NCBI RefSeq assembly: GCF_037038585.1
Contig: NC_092521.1
Location: 52,770,398 to 52,834,397, forward strand
DNA length: 64,000 nt
From: Patagioenas fasciata
Taxonomy: Eukaryota > Chordata > Aves > Columbiformes > Columbidae
Reading direction: 5' to 3'
Shown here: one piece after another, positions 1-13,250 of the stretch
Layout: the number at the start of each line of letters is the position of its first letter
Position numbering within the stretch: the first letter of the stretch is position 1
The notes under the pieces: model-generated
The model's input: the letters and a program-made list of their open reading frames with translations, nothing else
The model's database searches: none
What the model was told of the DNA's origin: nothing
Translations under genes and position numbers: made by a program

Positions 1-390
1 ACTCGGATCATTAAAGGGCATTCTCAGATATCTTCACTCTTGATTATTCTGCCCTTTAAAATAAAAAATGAAGTCAGCAAGTTTAGAAAAAAAGCCCTGA
101 GCTTTGCTTGCTGAACTGACCAGTTCAGTAATTCCACTAGAACAGCTGCAGTAATGAAAATGAAAATAGGGTGAGGAAGAAAGCTGTTGCCATTCAGGTT
201 AACAGTTTTCATTGAAAGTAAAAGCCTGTGGTCTCTGCGCTGTTTTCATTTACCATTATGCCACACAAAATGGCATTAGTGTAACTGAGCACCAAAGTCC
301 TGCCTGTGTGATGAGCACTGCATTTCCATTTTGCTGACTGACCCTGGGACTTCAGTGGTGACCAGTTCTGCTTGAGGCCTTTTTCTTTAT

Positions 391-422
<32 letters not shown>

Positions 423-3400
423 TTAAGTAATTGCTTGTGTCAAGATTGCACCTAGAAGTAGAAGCTCAGCTGTAGTCATCAGCCAAACCCCTTCGACTGA
501 GTAGCACCTGGCACACTGTGTAAAAACTTTTCCTTACCCAGTGGTGTTATTTAACTTGGAGGAAGAAAATACTTGTATTGAGCACCCAATAAAATAATGT
601 CAAGAGGGACTTTTCTGCTTTCCTGTAATCTAGCACTGATGGTTTTGGTGCAGGATATTGGAAGTTTGCCTGAACTTACTCTTTCAGAGCAGAAACTTGA
701 AGTAACTCCAGATAAAATTATCCAGGGTAGGCAGATGAGAGGCATCAGGTGGAGCTAGGATCCACAACTGAGCAGGGGTCCTAGAAGCAATCTAAAGACT
801 TAATGCGCTGTCCTGGGGTAGAGCAAAGGAAAAGTTTATTTCTGGAAAATTGTTTTACCATGGAAAACAAATCAGAAAAAATGAGACAACATGGGCAATT
901 TTGCTGTTCGTGCTGCAGTGATAAACCTAATTATAAGGCAGCTGTGGCAAAACCCAACCTCTGCCTGAAAACACACACTTCAGCTGGCTCTTGAGATGAA
1001 GGGAAGGCATTGCCGAGCATTTCTGGAGGCTGCACGGCCAGCCAGGGTGTAAGCGAGCAACGAGGAAGGACAAATCCACGCCAGGGAAAACAGCTCACAC
1101 GCAGACTTCGTCAACCTTGTTTTCATGGCTTTTGTGTCTTGTAAACAACTTGTGGCAGCTGCATGTGATAAATCTCTGTGCAGAGCAAAAATAATTACAA
1201 TGGGGAGGGAATCTTGAGACTGGCGTCGACGCCTGTGTGTACGGGGGGGGTGGTGTCTCGCTGCCTGCTTGAAGGGGGGGTTTGTGGTATCCCGCATGTC
1301 TTCTGGCTTCTGCCATGAGGTCAATGTACACGTTTATAAAACCGTTCAAGCTGTAACAGCTGGCCTCGTGTGCTATGGGGGAGGGAAGGGGTGCAGGGAG
1401 AGCACGAAACTGGGATAACTTGCTATGGGAGGGCAGTGCAGCTGGTTTGCAGCACTGGCGCTGTGGCCGGGGGATGCTGCTGCCTGGAGTGCAGGCAATC
1501 ACCCCCCTGGAAAAGGGGTGGCAGGAGAAAATAAGCAGAAACCGGGGAGAGAGAGTGCAGGGGGGTGGTGAGGGATGCTCATGGTTTCCCCCTTGGAGAG
1601 CAGGGAAGCCTAGCCAGCAGAAGGTGAGGCGCAGCTGGAAGCCCAGGTGCACCATGACCCTGTTAAGTGTCACTCTTGTACCTGTGCTGTTTAAGCCATT
1701 TGCAGTTAACTGTGTGCTGCCTGTCAAATCCTGTTCTCATTTGTCATTTCTCTCACAGTTCTTCATACAATTTTATTCTTAATGCTTAAAACCTTTTTCT
1801 TGGAGTACTTCGTAGTTCTTTTAAAGTTCATTTGGGTTTTCTTTTTTTTCTTCCTCTTCTTGGCATCTTGCAGTTGTCAACTTCCCTCCTGGCTTTTGCC
1901 AAAGAGGTATTACTGGCACGAATACAGCACATGTTCACTTTTCAGGACATTACTTGTTTTAAGTCTCTTGTTCACCAATTGCCGGAGTTGTTACGTCTCT
2001 ATCCTGTTTCACTGGTTCAGCGTGCTCTTCTCCCATGAGCTCCAGTGTTCAGACTGAAGGAAAAGAGATTAGATTAGCCACTCTCTCTAGTAAAACGTCA
2101 CTTAAAGCTGTTCCAGACATAATAATTGCATCCACGTGTTCTGTATGTGATTCAGTGTCTATTCCAGTCCCTATCATGACAATGAGTGCCTGCAGTTGTG
2201 CACACACAGAAAAAAAAAAACCCACACAGAAAGTGATGCTAGCTGTACTACAAGGACAAAACTCAGATTACCTCCTCTGTCTAAATTTTGTATGCATTCT
2301 TGCTCTCAGCTCAAAGCCATGGCATTTAGCCATCTTGCTCACCTTTCCCTTTAAAACTGGTTTGCCCTAAAACTCCCTTTTCTTTCTGAAGCTTTCTAAT
2401 GCCTTCAGCTTTGAGAAATTTTGTCTGGGACTAGAACTGGAAAGTATCGCAAGTCTTGCTGCACAGGCTTCCAGACGACCGTAGCTTCCAACAGCAAATA
2501 AACTGCACAGCCCTTTGTAGTGCTGCAATGCTGCCTTGCTGTGTAACGTGAATCACAGTTCCTGAAGCTGATGCAGATGTGAATAAATCACATCTGCCTC
2601 CCAGCTAATCCCTGTTCCACTGGGTAGAAGGGTTTCTGTCAAACATCATGTGCTTCCACTGACAAAGTGTTGATCTTTCAGCTGCTTTCTCTAATTGCAA
2701 ACTGGGCAGTGCCTGCCCCGGGGCAATGAGCCCTGTCTGCAGGTGTGTAACAACGTGACCCTCTAGCAGCAAAGAACCCTTGTCTGGGCATATAGAAACC
2801 CTGCATGTGTTTTTTGTTGTCATGGAATCATTCAGCTGACAAGGAAGAGGCTCAGCCTGACTGCAGCAAGAGCAGGTTGGTCCTGGCGCTGTGAGTTTTT
2901 CAGTAGGTATATACATTTGTGTGGCTTTTCTGAGTCTCTCTCTGCATCGTTGCCACACTGCTGAGGAAATACTGTCCTGGCAGTGTTCCTGGAACTCCTG
3001 TGTCAGTCACATTTCACAGGTTGGCAGGGCTCAGCTTCTTGTTGAGAATATTCATTTTTATCAATAGTAAGGAAATTATTCCCAATTTTGAGGCCTCTAA
3101 GTGTTACCAGTACAGTGTTTCATAAATATACAGAAAATGTCTGGTCCTGCCTCTGAAGTCCCTGCAGTCTGATAGTGCTTTGGGAAATGATGTATCATGC
3201 ACTTCAAGTTTGCTGTTGCTGCTTCTGCTGCAAACAAAAGCTTTGGGCCAGAGTGGCTTATGTTAGGGACAAACCCTTCAGTTTCGTTAACTGATGTGTC
3301 GTATCTAGTTTCAGCACAAAACTGAGTGTTCTTTCCTATCCTCTCTTTGCCTCTAGTGTCCTAGGTCTTTCGCAGGAATCTAATTGTTTTCTGTTGATTG

Positions 3401-5490
3401 CGGAATAGATTTTAGCACTTGGCTGGGGGCTTTCGGCCTTTTGACCTCTCCTTTAGAAGCTGTTGATGGAAAAGACAATTTTGATCATAATTTCCCACCA
3501 GCTTGTAGATTTTACCAGGATACTATATATATCTCCTAGTAAGGACACCATGTATACATATAGCTCCTGGTATTTATATTAAAGAAAAAAAAAATCACTT
3601 GACTGTGAGAAGAACATGATGTCCTCTAGCTTGCTTTTATGAATTTATGTAGTTTGTCTTGGAAGTTGTTCCGGAGAGCAGACACAGAACTGATGGTAAG
3701 GATCACACCAGTTTTGTAATTTTCCTGAGTAAGTATTCAGCTGTTTTGCCTGAGCCTGTAATTTCACTTCCTTTTCCAGCCTGCAATGTTCTGAATGCCT
3801 GACCTTGTGCTGAATGTCTTAGTTTTCTTTTGTACTCGTAGTCTCATTCCTTGTTTGAACTCTCCCTCTATCATCTCTCTCCCTGTTTGACTCGAGAGTG
3901 CTTTACATAATATCATGCATAGTCCATTTAACTAGGTTAGAGATTATTTTGACTAGTTTAGTACTGTTTTGAAAGTCAGCTGATCCTTGCTAGCCCACTA
4001 AACTAACCACAACAGCAAATCTTGCTCTGATGCAAACAAATCAACTTCTGTTCAGGAGAGAAAACACATCTTCCCTATGTAGATAGCTTGGCTTTTTTTT
4101 TTTTTTAACTTCTGCTTTCTGTGCTGTGACAGCAGTGAGCCAAAGAGAGAAGTAATTAGTAATAGACTCCATCAGGCATTTTTTAAAACTGGAGAAATTG
4201 TTTTGGGGTTCGAGTTTGTGGTGTTTCTGGTTTCAGCATGCAGACCTGGATCTGCTGCTATGAGCCTTCCCCAGGTGGCCATCCAACCCGGTGAGGTGTG
4301 AAGCAGACATTCCTCTGCCAACCTTGACTGAAAGGTTAGTTCAGGTTATTGTATGAAATGCTACTTAGGCAGTTGCTGCTGTAACTCATTCTTCATGTTA
4401 AAATCAGCTGGCTTGTGTTCAGCTGAGGTATTTCCAGTGATGTGCTGCCAACTTTCTGCAAGGGCTTCCTCAAAAGTCTTTCTTCCTTAGCTGGTGATAC
4501 ATGGAAGAAACCTCTTGTAAATATCTCTGTTTAATTCGTAGGTTTACATCTGCAAAGCATATACTGTCTGTTGTAAGGATACACCTTCCTTCCTCTACCA
4601 AACCAGGCCTCCTTGACTCCCTGCTCCCTCTGACCTGCCACAAGCAACTTCAGCCAACTTCACCTTCTTGCCTGATGAAACTTGTCACCATATCAGCTGC
4701 CCTGGCAGCTGTCCCCAAGTTTCTGGAGGCTGTGGATGGCTGCTCAGATGCAGAAGGCCCCCTTCATTGCCTAGTCAGTAAAATAATAGATGTGCTCAGT
4801 GTCTTTGAGAGACACCTGGTCTTATTTCTCACCTGCTGTGCCCATGACACTTGGGGACAGGGGTGAATGTCCCAGTCACCCTCTGAAGGGAGAGTAGCAT
4901 CCCCTACTATCCTTTTGGACCCTAGGAGGAGGTGGTGGGAACAGGTCTCTCCGTGGGAGAGTTTCCACTCAGTCCTGCAACATCTTACTCCTTCACCTGG
5001 ATGCGAGCACAGCTGCAGTGGAAGCAGTGAAGGTTCCCAGGCCAGACGGGTGCTGGTGGTCTCATGGAGGGTGGCATGTGAAGCCAGGCTGGGGATGTGT
5101 CAAGTAGCCAGCACCACTCTCTAAGCCTCCTCTGATGTGGCAACTTGAATTCAAATAAGCAGCACACATGGGGGTTTGGGTGGGGGCTAATTTTCCCTCT
5201 TGTTTACACTGATAAGCAACAGGTATTTCCACTGTGAGAAACTTCATTTTCTTTCCTTTCAAAAGCAGTGATACAGCAGCTCAAGTTTGTTGGAGGAGCG
5301 AGGAGGGGAGCATGGAGCAGCTGATGCCTACATTAGCCAGACTCTCCCCATCTGGAAAAGCAACTCATCAGTGGCATGACCCTGCTGCTACGTGATACTT
5401 GTTGAACTCAGAGTGAGCTTGATTTCAGATTTTCTACTGCCCTGAAGATTTGCCTTTAATCCTTGTCTGACCCCAGCTCTCTTATGTCCC
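1..5490. other. Intergenic sequence, no gene recognised
   Basis: Unique AT-moderate sequence. A T-rich run lies at 380-425. A GC-rich part at about 1200-1640 gives an open frame of 210 codons on the minus strand (1727-1095) with low-complexity proline- and serine-rich content and no domain. Short poly-T and poly-A runs occur at about 4090 and 2210. No repeat family, RNA gene or conserved exon was identified. Confidence 0.6.
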
Positions 5491-5516
5491 ATCTCAGAAC
5501 ATTCTATGATTCTATC

Positions 5517-5776
5517 TGAGGGAATGGCAGGAAGATGTGCCAGGGGAGGTTCAGGTTGGACATTAGGAAAAGGTTCTTCACCCAGAGGGTGGTGGAGCAC
5601 TGGAACAGGCTCCCCAGGGAGGTGTCACAGTCCCAAGCCTGACAGTGTTCAAGAAGAGACTGGACAATGCCCTCAGACACATGGTGTGAACTGTGGGGTT
5701 GTCATATGCAGGGACAGGAGTTGGACTCGATGACCCTTGTGGGTTCCTTCCAACTCAGGACATTCTATGATTCTAT
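5517..5776 (+). repeat. CR1 non-LTR retrotransposon, 5'-truncated
   Basis: The sequence carries the CR1 3' end: caggttggacattaggaaaa, the gaacaggctccccagggagg segment, ttggactcgatgaccc and the tail cattctatgattctat. Only the last 260 bases or so are present, as usual for CR1. The same 16-base tail also stands directly before the element (5500-5515). Confidence 0.9.
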
Positions 5777-8700
5777 AATTCTGTGTTTTCTAGCTGTTCT
5801 GGTCTGAAATGGGCTGGCCGGGACGCCTTCACTGGTGCCCGTGAGCTCTCTTGGCAGGCAGTGTGGATCTGTCATTGCAGAGCTGGAGCTGCTCCCTCCA
5901 CCTGGGGATAATTACATGCCGCTTCCTCTCCAGCTGCCGGGGGCCTGGACTGAGAGCAGGGAAATCTCATGTGAGGCACTTGTAAAAGCCACAGCCCGGC
6001 CCTCACTGCCTTGGCCCTTTCTGCCATTGAGGGAAGAACTGGCTGAGCCTCCCTCCCTGCAAGACACACTCCCTGCCCTCTGAAATCCCCTGCTCCAAGG
6101 CAGCCCGGGAGACCCACCATGGGGATTTTAAGCTGTGGCCAGTCAGCACCGGCTGGGCACAGGACGAGAGCTACGAGTTTTGAGAAAACTCTATTAAAGC
6201 TTTCGACTACGTTTAAGAAAAAAAAAAATACTCCTTTCCGTTCCTCAGCTATGTGGTTGGCTAAACTTACTTCCCTGGGATACATCGGAGTTTGATCTTT
6301 AAGAAATTATATCTAAAAAGTCCATGTGTAAAAACTGTTCCGGCGACAGGACCGTAAGCTGCCTTTGATCCCTTAAACTGCTGAACCACAATTCTATCTG
6401 TTGCCCAAGTACTGCAGGAAATATTCACAGGCTTATGCAAATTTCTAGAAGAGGGAACGTTTTTCAGGGCTGGGAGCTGAGGGAGGAGATGGTTCTTGGT
6501 GCAACTCTCAGTTTTTGGACTGCAGCTGAATAGCTGGGCAGTCCTGCTGCTCTCCTCTGTCTCCCCACTGCCAGTTCCCACGGCTTCTACCCCTCGCTGC
6601 TTGCAGCCCAGTTGTGCAAGCCTGAAGCAGCAAGATTTTTCCAGAGCTCTTCTCATGTACGCTGGTGGCATTTACAAGCAGAGTTTGTGAGCTGGCTCCT
6701 TTGGCTGAGTTTTTCTCCAAACACCCACAGCAACTGCAGCATTCATGTTTTGCCTCTAAATCCCCGTGACTTTTGATGGTTGTGGGATATTTGCGTAGAG
6801 GTGGATGAATCTGACAGTAAGAGACAAAACAATTTCTTTGGGAACCTTGAGAGGATCCAAGGCTGTGCTAGTGCCCAACCAAGGCAGGACGCAGCGACAA
6901 CACAGCAGAGTTACAGCCTGCAGCTGGGGAGCTGTCATACAGGACTTCAATTTTGCGTAAAATGTGAGGTTTCCTCTTTCCCAGACTTGTAGAAAATATT
7001 CAAACCCTTGTAAATGGACAGGTTGGGTGTAGTGTGGGAGTACATCCATCGCTGCATTTGAAACAACTCTGCTTTACATTCAAATGCTGGCTCAGGGTAG
7101 CAGATCCTGCTAAAAAATGAAAATAGAGATCCTTTGATCCCTTCCCCATAATTTTTTTTTTTCTTTTTTTTTTTTTTTGGTGTGCAAGCCAAGTGACATG
7201 ACACTGGACTTCGGTACGTCGCCTGATTTACTTTAATTTGCATGTTGAAGAAATCTGTCAAAAGGGCAGCATGAGCCCTCCACCACCCAGCCACCCTGGC
7301 CAGGCTCCCCTGGCAGCTGTGCCATGCCAAGGGAGGCCGCGCTGCATCCACATCACAGCCCGGCATCTTTCATAAGCCACGTGTGTGGAGCTGTGCACGC
7401 ACCAGAATGTGGGGTAGCCCTGCCTCAGCTGGGAATGGGTTTGTTTTGCTGTTTCTGTTTGTTTTTTTCACCTCGGTGATAATTCTTAGCCAATGCGTGA
7501 TCTCTGCTCTGTGTACTTTACTACTCCTTGTGATAATCAAAATCCGGCCCTGAACTTTTTCACTACAAGGGAAACAAGAACTTTGCCCTGTCGGCTGTTC
7601 ACAGGGTGTCCGGCAGTGCCATAGCCTTTTCTCACGTTCAAAAAAGCCTCAAAGCCTGTGGAAATCAAGGTTATGCTGATGGCAGAGCGCTTATTAGTTT
7701 TTCACCACTGTGGGTGGAGATCAGGTGCTTTGACCTGACAAGAGATTTCTGATGTCAACCTCCTCTTAAAAAAGAGAAGGTGCCCAACCAGTGGAAACAA
7801 ACCTATTCATGCCAGGATCTCCAATAACATGCTGTATACGGCTCAAAGTGCAACCTGTGATGGGCAGGTGCTGAAACATTAACCAGACCTTGGGACACCG
7901 TCTGTACTCGCCGCTCGGTGCCCGTGCCATTGATCCCAGGAGCGGGAACAAGGGCTGCACTGGGTGTTGTGTGTAGGGTGGTGGGGGAGCAATAAAAAGG
8001 TACGAGCTTCCTCATATGGGGCAGTGTGAAAGCTGGGAGAGGCTGAGAGCTTAAATCTTGGTGTCTGGCTCTTTTTGAATTGTTGTGGCAAACAACGTGG
8101 TGGTGGTGGTGTGAGACCATCCTTCACATGCTCTCCCACATTAGCAGATTTAACCTCACCTGCAGGTGAAACCCCTAAGCCTTCCTCTGCCCCAAAATGA
8201 GGTGAGGCTTGTGGGAAGAACAGATATTATTTATGAAATTGAGGGCTGCAGTGGCAAGGCAAAAGAGAAATGCTAGAGGTGCTTCTGGACTCACACCTCA
8301 GATGGTTTGGATCTGGGTGGTGGTTTGGATTGGTTTGTTTTTTAACACTGGTGAGCTGTCCTGGAGATCAGGTGCGGAGATATGAAGATCCACAAAGCGT
8401 CTCTGAGCACATGAGTGTTGTAACCACATCACTGCTCCCTGAGCTCAGCTGACACGGGAGACCAGTAAACATCTCCCGCTGCCTGGGTAGGTGACAGCAC
8501 ATAAATCTTCAGAGCACTCTGAGGAATAACAAGTCTTTTGCAACTTTTCCTTTGAACTCTGAAGGAGTTAGGCTTGCATGATGGATAGTGGCGGTGCCTG
8601 GCTGTACTCCAAGGGCAGCACAGCTCCTGAGTCCCTTGCAGAGGTTTTATCCTCACCTGAAGGAAGGGCAGAGCCAAGCTGCCTTCCAGTGCTGGTGCTC

Positions 8701-11700
8701 ACAGCTCTACCAGCTGTCGTTTCCAAACACCAGCACCCTCAGAAAGGCGCTTGTATACATCTTGCGTGCTTGGCATCAGGTCAAAAGCCATTCCTATAGC
8801 GTCTGCTCGTACAATACACATGTATAATGTTAACTTGCCTGATTCCTGCTGTGGGTTTCTCCACAGCCACTACTGCATATTTGTGTCTTGTCAGTGGCTC
8901 AGCTTTGGGAGCTGCTTCTTCCATTAGTGCTCAGAGTGAGCTTACCTGGCTACGTGTCCCCATTCAAGGGCAGCAAAGTGACACCTTGCCCTGCTCATCC
9001 TGAATCATTGCTACCTGGCGAGGGTTTGGGAACTGCGAGATCGTATTTTAGCTGCAGAAAAAGCATCAGATTTGGGGCTTATATCAAAAGACTAATTCTT
9101 AGTCAGGCTGATCAAGTCTTTAGGTATAGGACTTTGCCTTCACAGCTCTTTGTAAAGTAATTGCTCTCCTAGTAGTGGTAAACAAAAGGACATCTCATTT
9201 ATGATGCTTTAAATCATACAATTCATTTTCAAAGACAAATGAAATCATAGCGTAGGACTCTGGAGCAGGGCTCCTTCCTGGATTGTAAACACTGCAAGAC
9301 AGAAACCATCAACATTTGCACAGCATTCAGCCCAGCGCAGAGCAGCTTCCCTAGTTGGGGCTTTGGAAGCACACTAACAGGGATGTTAAATCACGCTGAA
9401 TACCTTCTTACGATATTTACAATATAACAATAACCATGCATGCGTGTGCCCAGGACTGCGTGCCCAGGGTGAGGCCAAGCATTGCAATACAGCCCCCCTG
9501 CTCATCACGTGTGCGCTGCGGTGGCTGGAACCTTTTCAGGTGCTGTCAATATTCATCAGAAGCAACTTCTCAGAAGGAGCGATGCAAGAGTGTGTTACTG
9601 TGTGAGCTGTCACCAGATGTGCCAAGGACTGTGTACTGAAACGGCAGGGGGGAAAAAAAGGCATTAAAAATACCATTGCCATGTTGCCCTCTGGGCTTAC
9701 ACCAATGTGACACAAAGAACTAGACTTCTGCAGTTTCATGTTTCCTTGACCTTTTGAGAAAGGAAGAAAACTTTCAGTTATAATACTGAAAGTCCAGAGC
9801 AAATATAAGACACTAGCTCCTGAGATGTGAGAGCAGAATTTCATGTTATCTGTTGAAAAACTCAGAGAGAGCAAGCAAGCTGAGGTGTAAAGATAACTGA
9901 AAAAAGAGATGGATGAATTAAAAGCTAAACTTCTGTCCCAGTTGAGTGTAATTATTGGTGTTTCAGGAGATTCATCCACCCTGCTCTGGTGGGATTTTTG
10001 ACTTGGCATCAGTGCAAGGTAAGGCAGAAAACAAGTGGCTCTCTTACCGCATGAGTGGGGGATGCACCATGAGGGGAAGCTCTCAGACAGCGGTGCTTCT
10101 GCTGTGACTTGGCTGACAGACCCTGGCAGCAGGGCTGTGGCAAATGCATGTGGCAGGGACGCTGTGACAGCACCTGCATTGCGCTTGCTTAACACTTGGG
10201 ACGGCCTTGGACCATCAGTGTTAAGCTGACACATGCTACTTGACATGAAAACATTTCCAGTTAAAAATAATTTCAGAATATAGTTATATTGGCTCATGCA
10301 ACTACTGACAAACAATATCTGCTTGGATTATGTGTTAATGACAAACTCTGCATGCTTCAACCGGTTTCCTTGGTTTGGCTGAGTTTCCTGATTTTATTCT
10401 CCACCTTCTACTAAGAAATATTTTACCTCAGAGAGGACAAACATGGAGGGTGGGCTGCTTCCACCTGAAATCTCAGCATTGCCTGGGAGAAGCTGAATGA
10501 TGCGAATCATTGCAATGAATGTGGTACATCACACAAGTAGCTCTTTTTCGTCTTTTGTATACAAGCACAAGGCTATTAAGCAAAGGATGAGAAACGCGTG
10601 GAGTACAGCGTGGTTTGCTAACATATGGCTAGGTTCCCAGGTCCATGTGCATTCTTGCAGGCAGGCTGCAGTTGTCGTGACGCTATTGCCAGGAGAGATG
10701 TAAACAAAAGGAAACCTCTCCTTGTCAGTTGAAGCACTAGGTTAGTAACACAAAAGAGTACTTCATGCTCTTTCAGATTGATACATGCTATCTGTTTATC
10801 AAAGACGCTATTTGCTATGTGTAGTCATACGGCTTCATTGACGTAAGTCACCAGTTTTTACATTTCTTTAAATCACATCAGTATTTACTGTCGTGAGTCA
10901 GGGCAGCGAGCAAGGTCATAAGATCCTCTCATATAGGATCATGACTGAAAATTCAGGTGTTTTAGGCATAGCTCTTCTGGGTTCACTCAGACATTGACGA
11001 ACAGACATGTTTCCATTGAAGCTGCTAAAGGCTCACCTTTATGCCTCAACCAAATTTCACAGCTGGCAATTAGCCTGGAATGAAGTCTCCTTTTTCTCCC
11101 AACACCACAAATTCAGCTATATCACTTCTCTAAAACACTGACGTTTATGCTGGATTAAAACAGTTGCTAGCAAGATGAAAACAAGACTCACCCCTTCAAA
11201 CTCTTCTTTCTCACCATGACAACTTACTTCATGGACGTAACAGCCATGAACTGACCTGGATTACTTCTGGGTCATGTTATTTGTGTTAAATCCCTGCCAC
11301 GTTCCTCTAGAGTTGGCATCATCTCAGTAGTGTGTGACAAAGCCCTGCACTGTCCGAGCCACAGTGTCGCCCAGGGACTTGCATCTCCCCTGCCCTCAGC
11401 TGGGGACCCAGGGACTCCTTGGGAACATGATGCTGCCCCGGCACATCACGTACATTGTGGTTACAGTGGCACTGATGCACTGGGAAGGGATGTCAGATAT
11501 TTAGAAACTATTTAAGGAAATGTTGCTCCAAGAGGGGAAGGAATCTCCCCATTCAGCTGTTGCTACGGATTGTGACAGCAAACACTTTGGTCATGGACAA
11601 ATTTGTTGCAGCTCTAATGGTGGTATCCAGGCTCTTCTGCCAAGTCGTTTTCATTCTCCCTGCTTTCCTCCTTCCCTAGGGCCACCAGTGGCACTCCCTG

Positions 11701-12854
11701 TTTTGGCTTCTGGTACCGTGGCCTATGTTCTCAGAGCTCATTTCACCCAGGTACCACAGCATGGAAAAACTGCTCCTGTGAGCTGCCTGACCGGCACCAT
11801 TTTTTTCCTTTTAACTGTCAATTACTGTGTGGAGAGATGAGGTATGACACAAGCTAAAGTGCATCAGTTATCTCCATTTCTTCCCCTTAGGTGTAGCATA
11901 GCCGTGATTTGCCAGAAACATCTACCAACTGAAGAAGTTTCAGTACTGGTTTATTTTCAGGTGGTAGAAAAGCTTTCTTCCTAAGAGTGGCAAAATGACT
12001 GGAGCACAGTGAGTTATTATTAAAACCACTTATTTAAAAAAAAAAAAAAAAGAAAAACCAACTTGCTATAAGGTGACAAGCAAGAGCCCAGTTCATGCAA
12101 TGCATTAACATCTCAGTGCTATGTACTTTGTGGAGCACACGGCAGAGTTGAAGAGCAGGGACGATCACAGTCCTGGTGCCAGGGCTGCCACATTTCAGCA
12201 CTGAACACATACTCACCGAGTGATTCCAAGCAGCAGTTTTGAGCTCTGATAGCCAGTTTGGTAGGAAAAAACAAGCCATACTATTTTAAGGACATGACTT
12301 TGATAATTCTCCAGTTAAAAACCAGGGAAAAGTGATAGGTTGGGCATTCCCACAGGGGAAGTAGGTTAGTTACATTGGAAGGGGTTACCTTTTGCTATTT
12401 AATGTCTCGGCTCCCTAGTTACCATCTCCAAACTAAGATGTTCGCCTCAGCACACGTTTGTTTACCCAAATGACTTACCTTACCTCCGTGAGACATTTGA
12501 TACCCATAAAATATCTGTCACGCACGCTCTGTTCTGCTTTTCTCTAACTCCAGGTGGGGCCTGTCCCTTTCCCCAAATTTTTGACAGCTCTGAAACGTGG
12601 TGGTGCAGGTTGGGGGCCAGGCACTGTTTGCCTTCTCTGTGGGCTCCGCAATACTCCTGTATTTCTCCTCTTAGAAAATAACTAGCAAAATCCATAATTG
12701 CTTCCGTTCTCTTTGGCTAAAAGCGAGGAATAGCCTGGCACCCCACCATGGGGATTGTTCAGCACAACATTGATATGATGAAGGCCTCTACACTAGGAGT
12801 TGCCCATAATAGGTGATAGCAATGTCACGGCTGAGCTTTTTTTTTTTAATATAT
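5777..12854. other. Intergenic sequence, no gene recognised
   Basis: Unique sequence with short homopolymer runs (6216, 7150, 12034). An open frame of 259 codons lies on the minus strand at 10315-9536; it is serine- and leucine-rich, has no recognisable domain and is discussed as a finding. No CR1 copy, RNA gene or conserved exon was identified. TGIF1, the expected convergent neighbour in other amniotes, was not seen. Confidence 0.55.
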
Positions 12855-13203
12855 CCTTTTCTTTCCTTTCCTTTCCTTTTCTTTTCTTTTCTTTCCTTTT
12901 CTTTCCTTTTCTTTCCTTTTCTTTCCTTTTCTTTCCTTTTCTTTTCTCTTTTCTTTTCTTTTCTTTTCTTTTCTTTTCTTTTCTTTTCTTTTCTTTTCTT
13001 TTCTTTTCTTTTCTTTTCTTTTCTTTTCTTTTCCTTTCCTTTCCTTTCCTTTCCTTTCCTTTCCTTTCCTTTCCTTTCCTTTCCTTTCCTTTCCCTCTTC
13101 TCTTCTCTTCTCTTCTCTTCTCTTCTCTTCTCTTCTCTTCTCTTCTCTTCTCTTCTCTTCTCTTCTCTTCTCTTCTCTTCTCTTCTCTTCTCTTCTCTTC
13201 TCT
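12855..13203 (+). repeat. Pure pyrimidine tandem repeat with 5-base period
   Basis: 349 bases contain only C and T on the plus strand. The period is five throughout but the unit changes in blocks: a mix of CTTTC and CTTTT with five tandem CTTTCCTTTT decamers (12891-12940), then about 16 TTTTC (12949-13031), about 12 TTTCC (13031-13094) and about 21 TCTTC (13095-13203). Pyrimidine-rich sequence continues to about 13250. The long open frames here (for example reading Phe-Leu-Ser or Lys-Arg-Glu repeats) are artefacts. Confidence 0.97.
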
Positions 13204-13250
13204 ATCTTCCTTTTTTTTCTCCTTTCATGTTTTTTTTTTCTTTTACTTTT

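Noticed and set aside
1095..1727. 210-codon minus-strand open frame
   Set aside because: It is proline- and serine-rich, sits in GC-rich sequence, has no domain and no sign of splicing. It is kept only as a note on the intergenic stretch.
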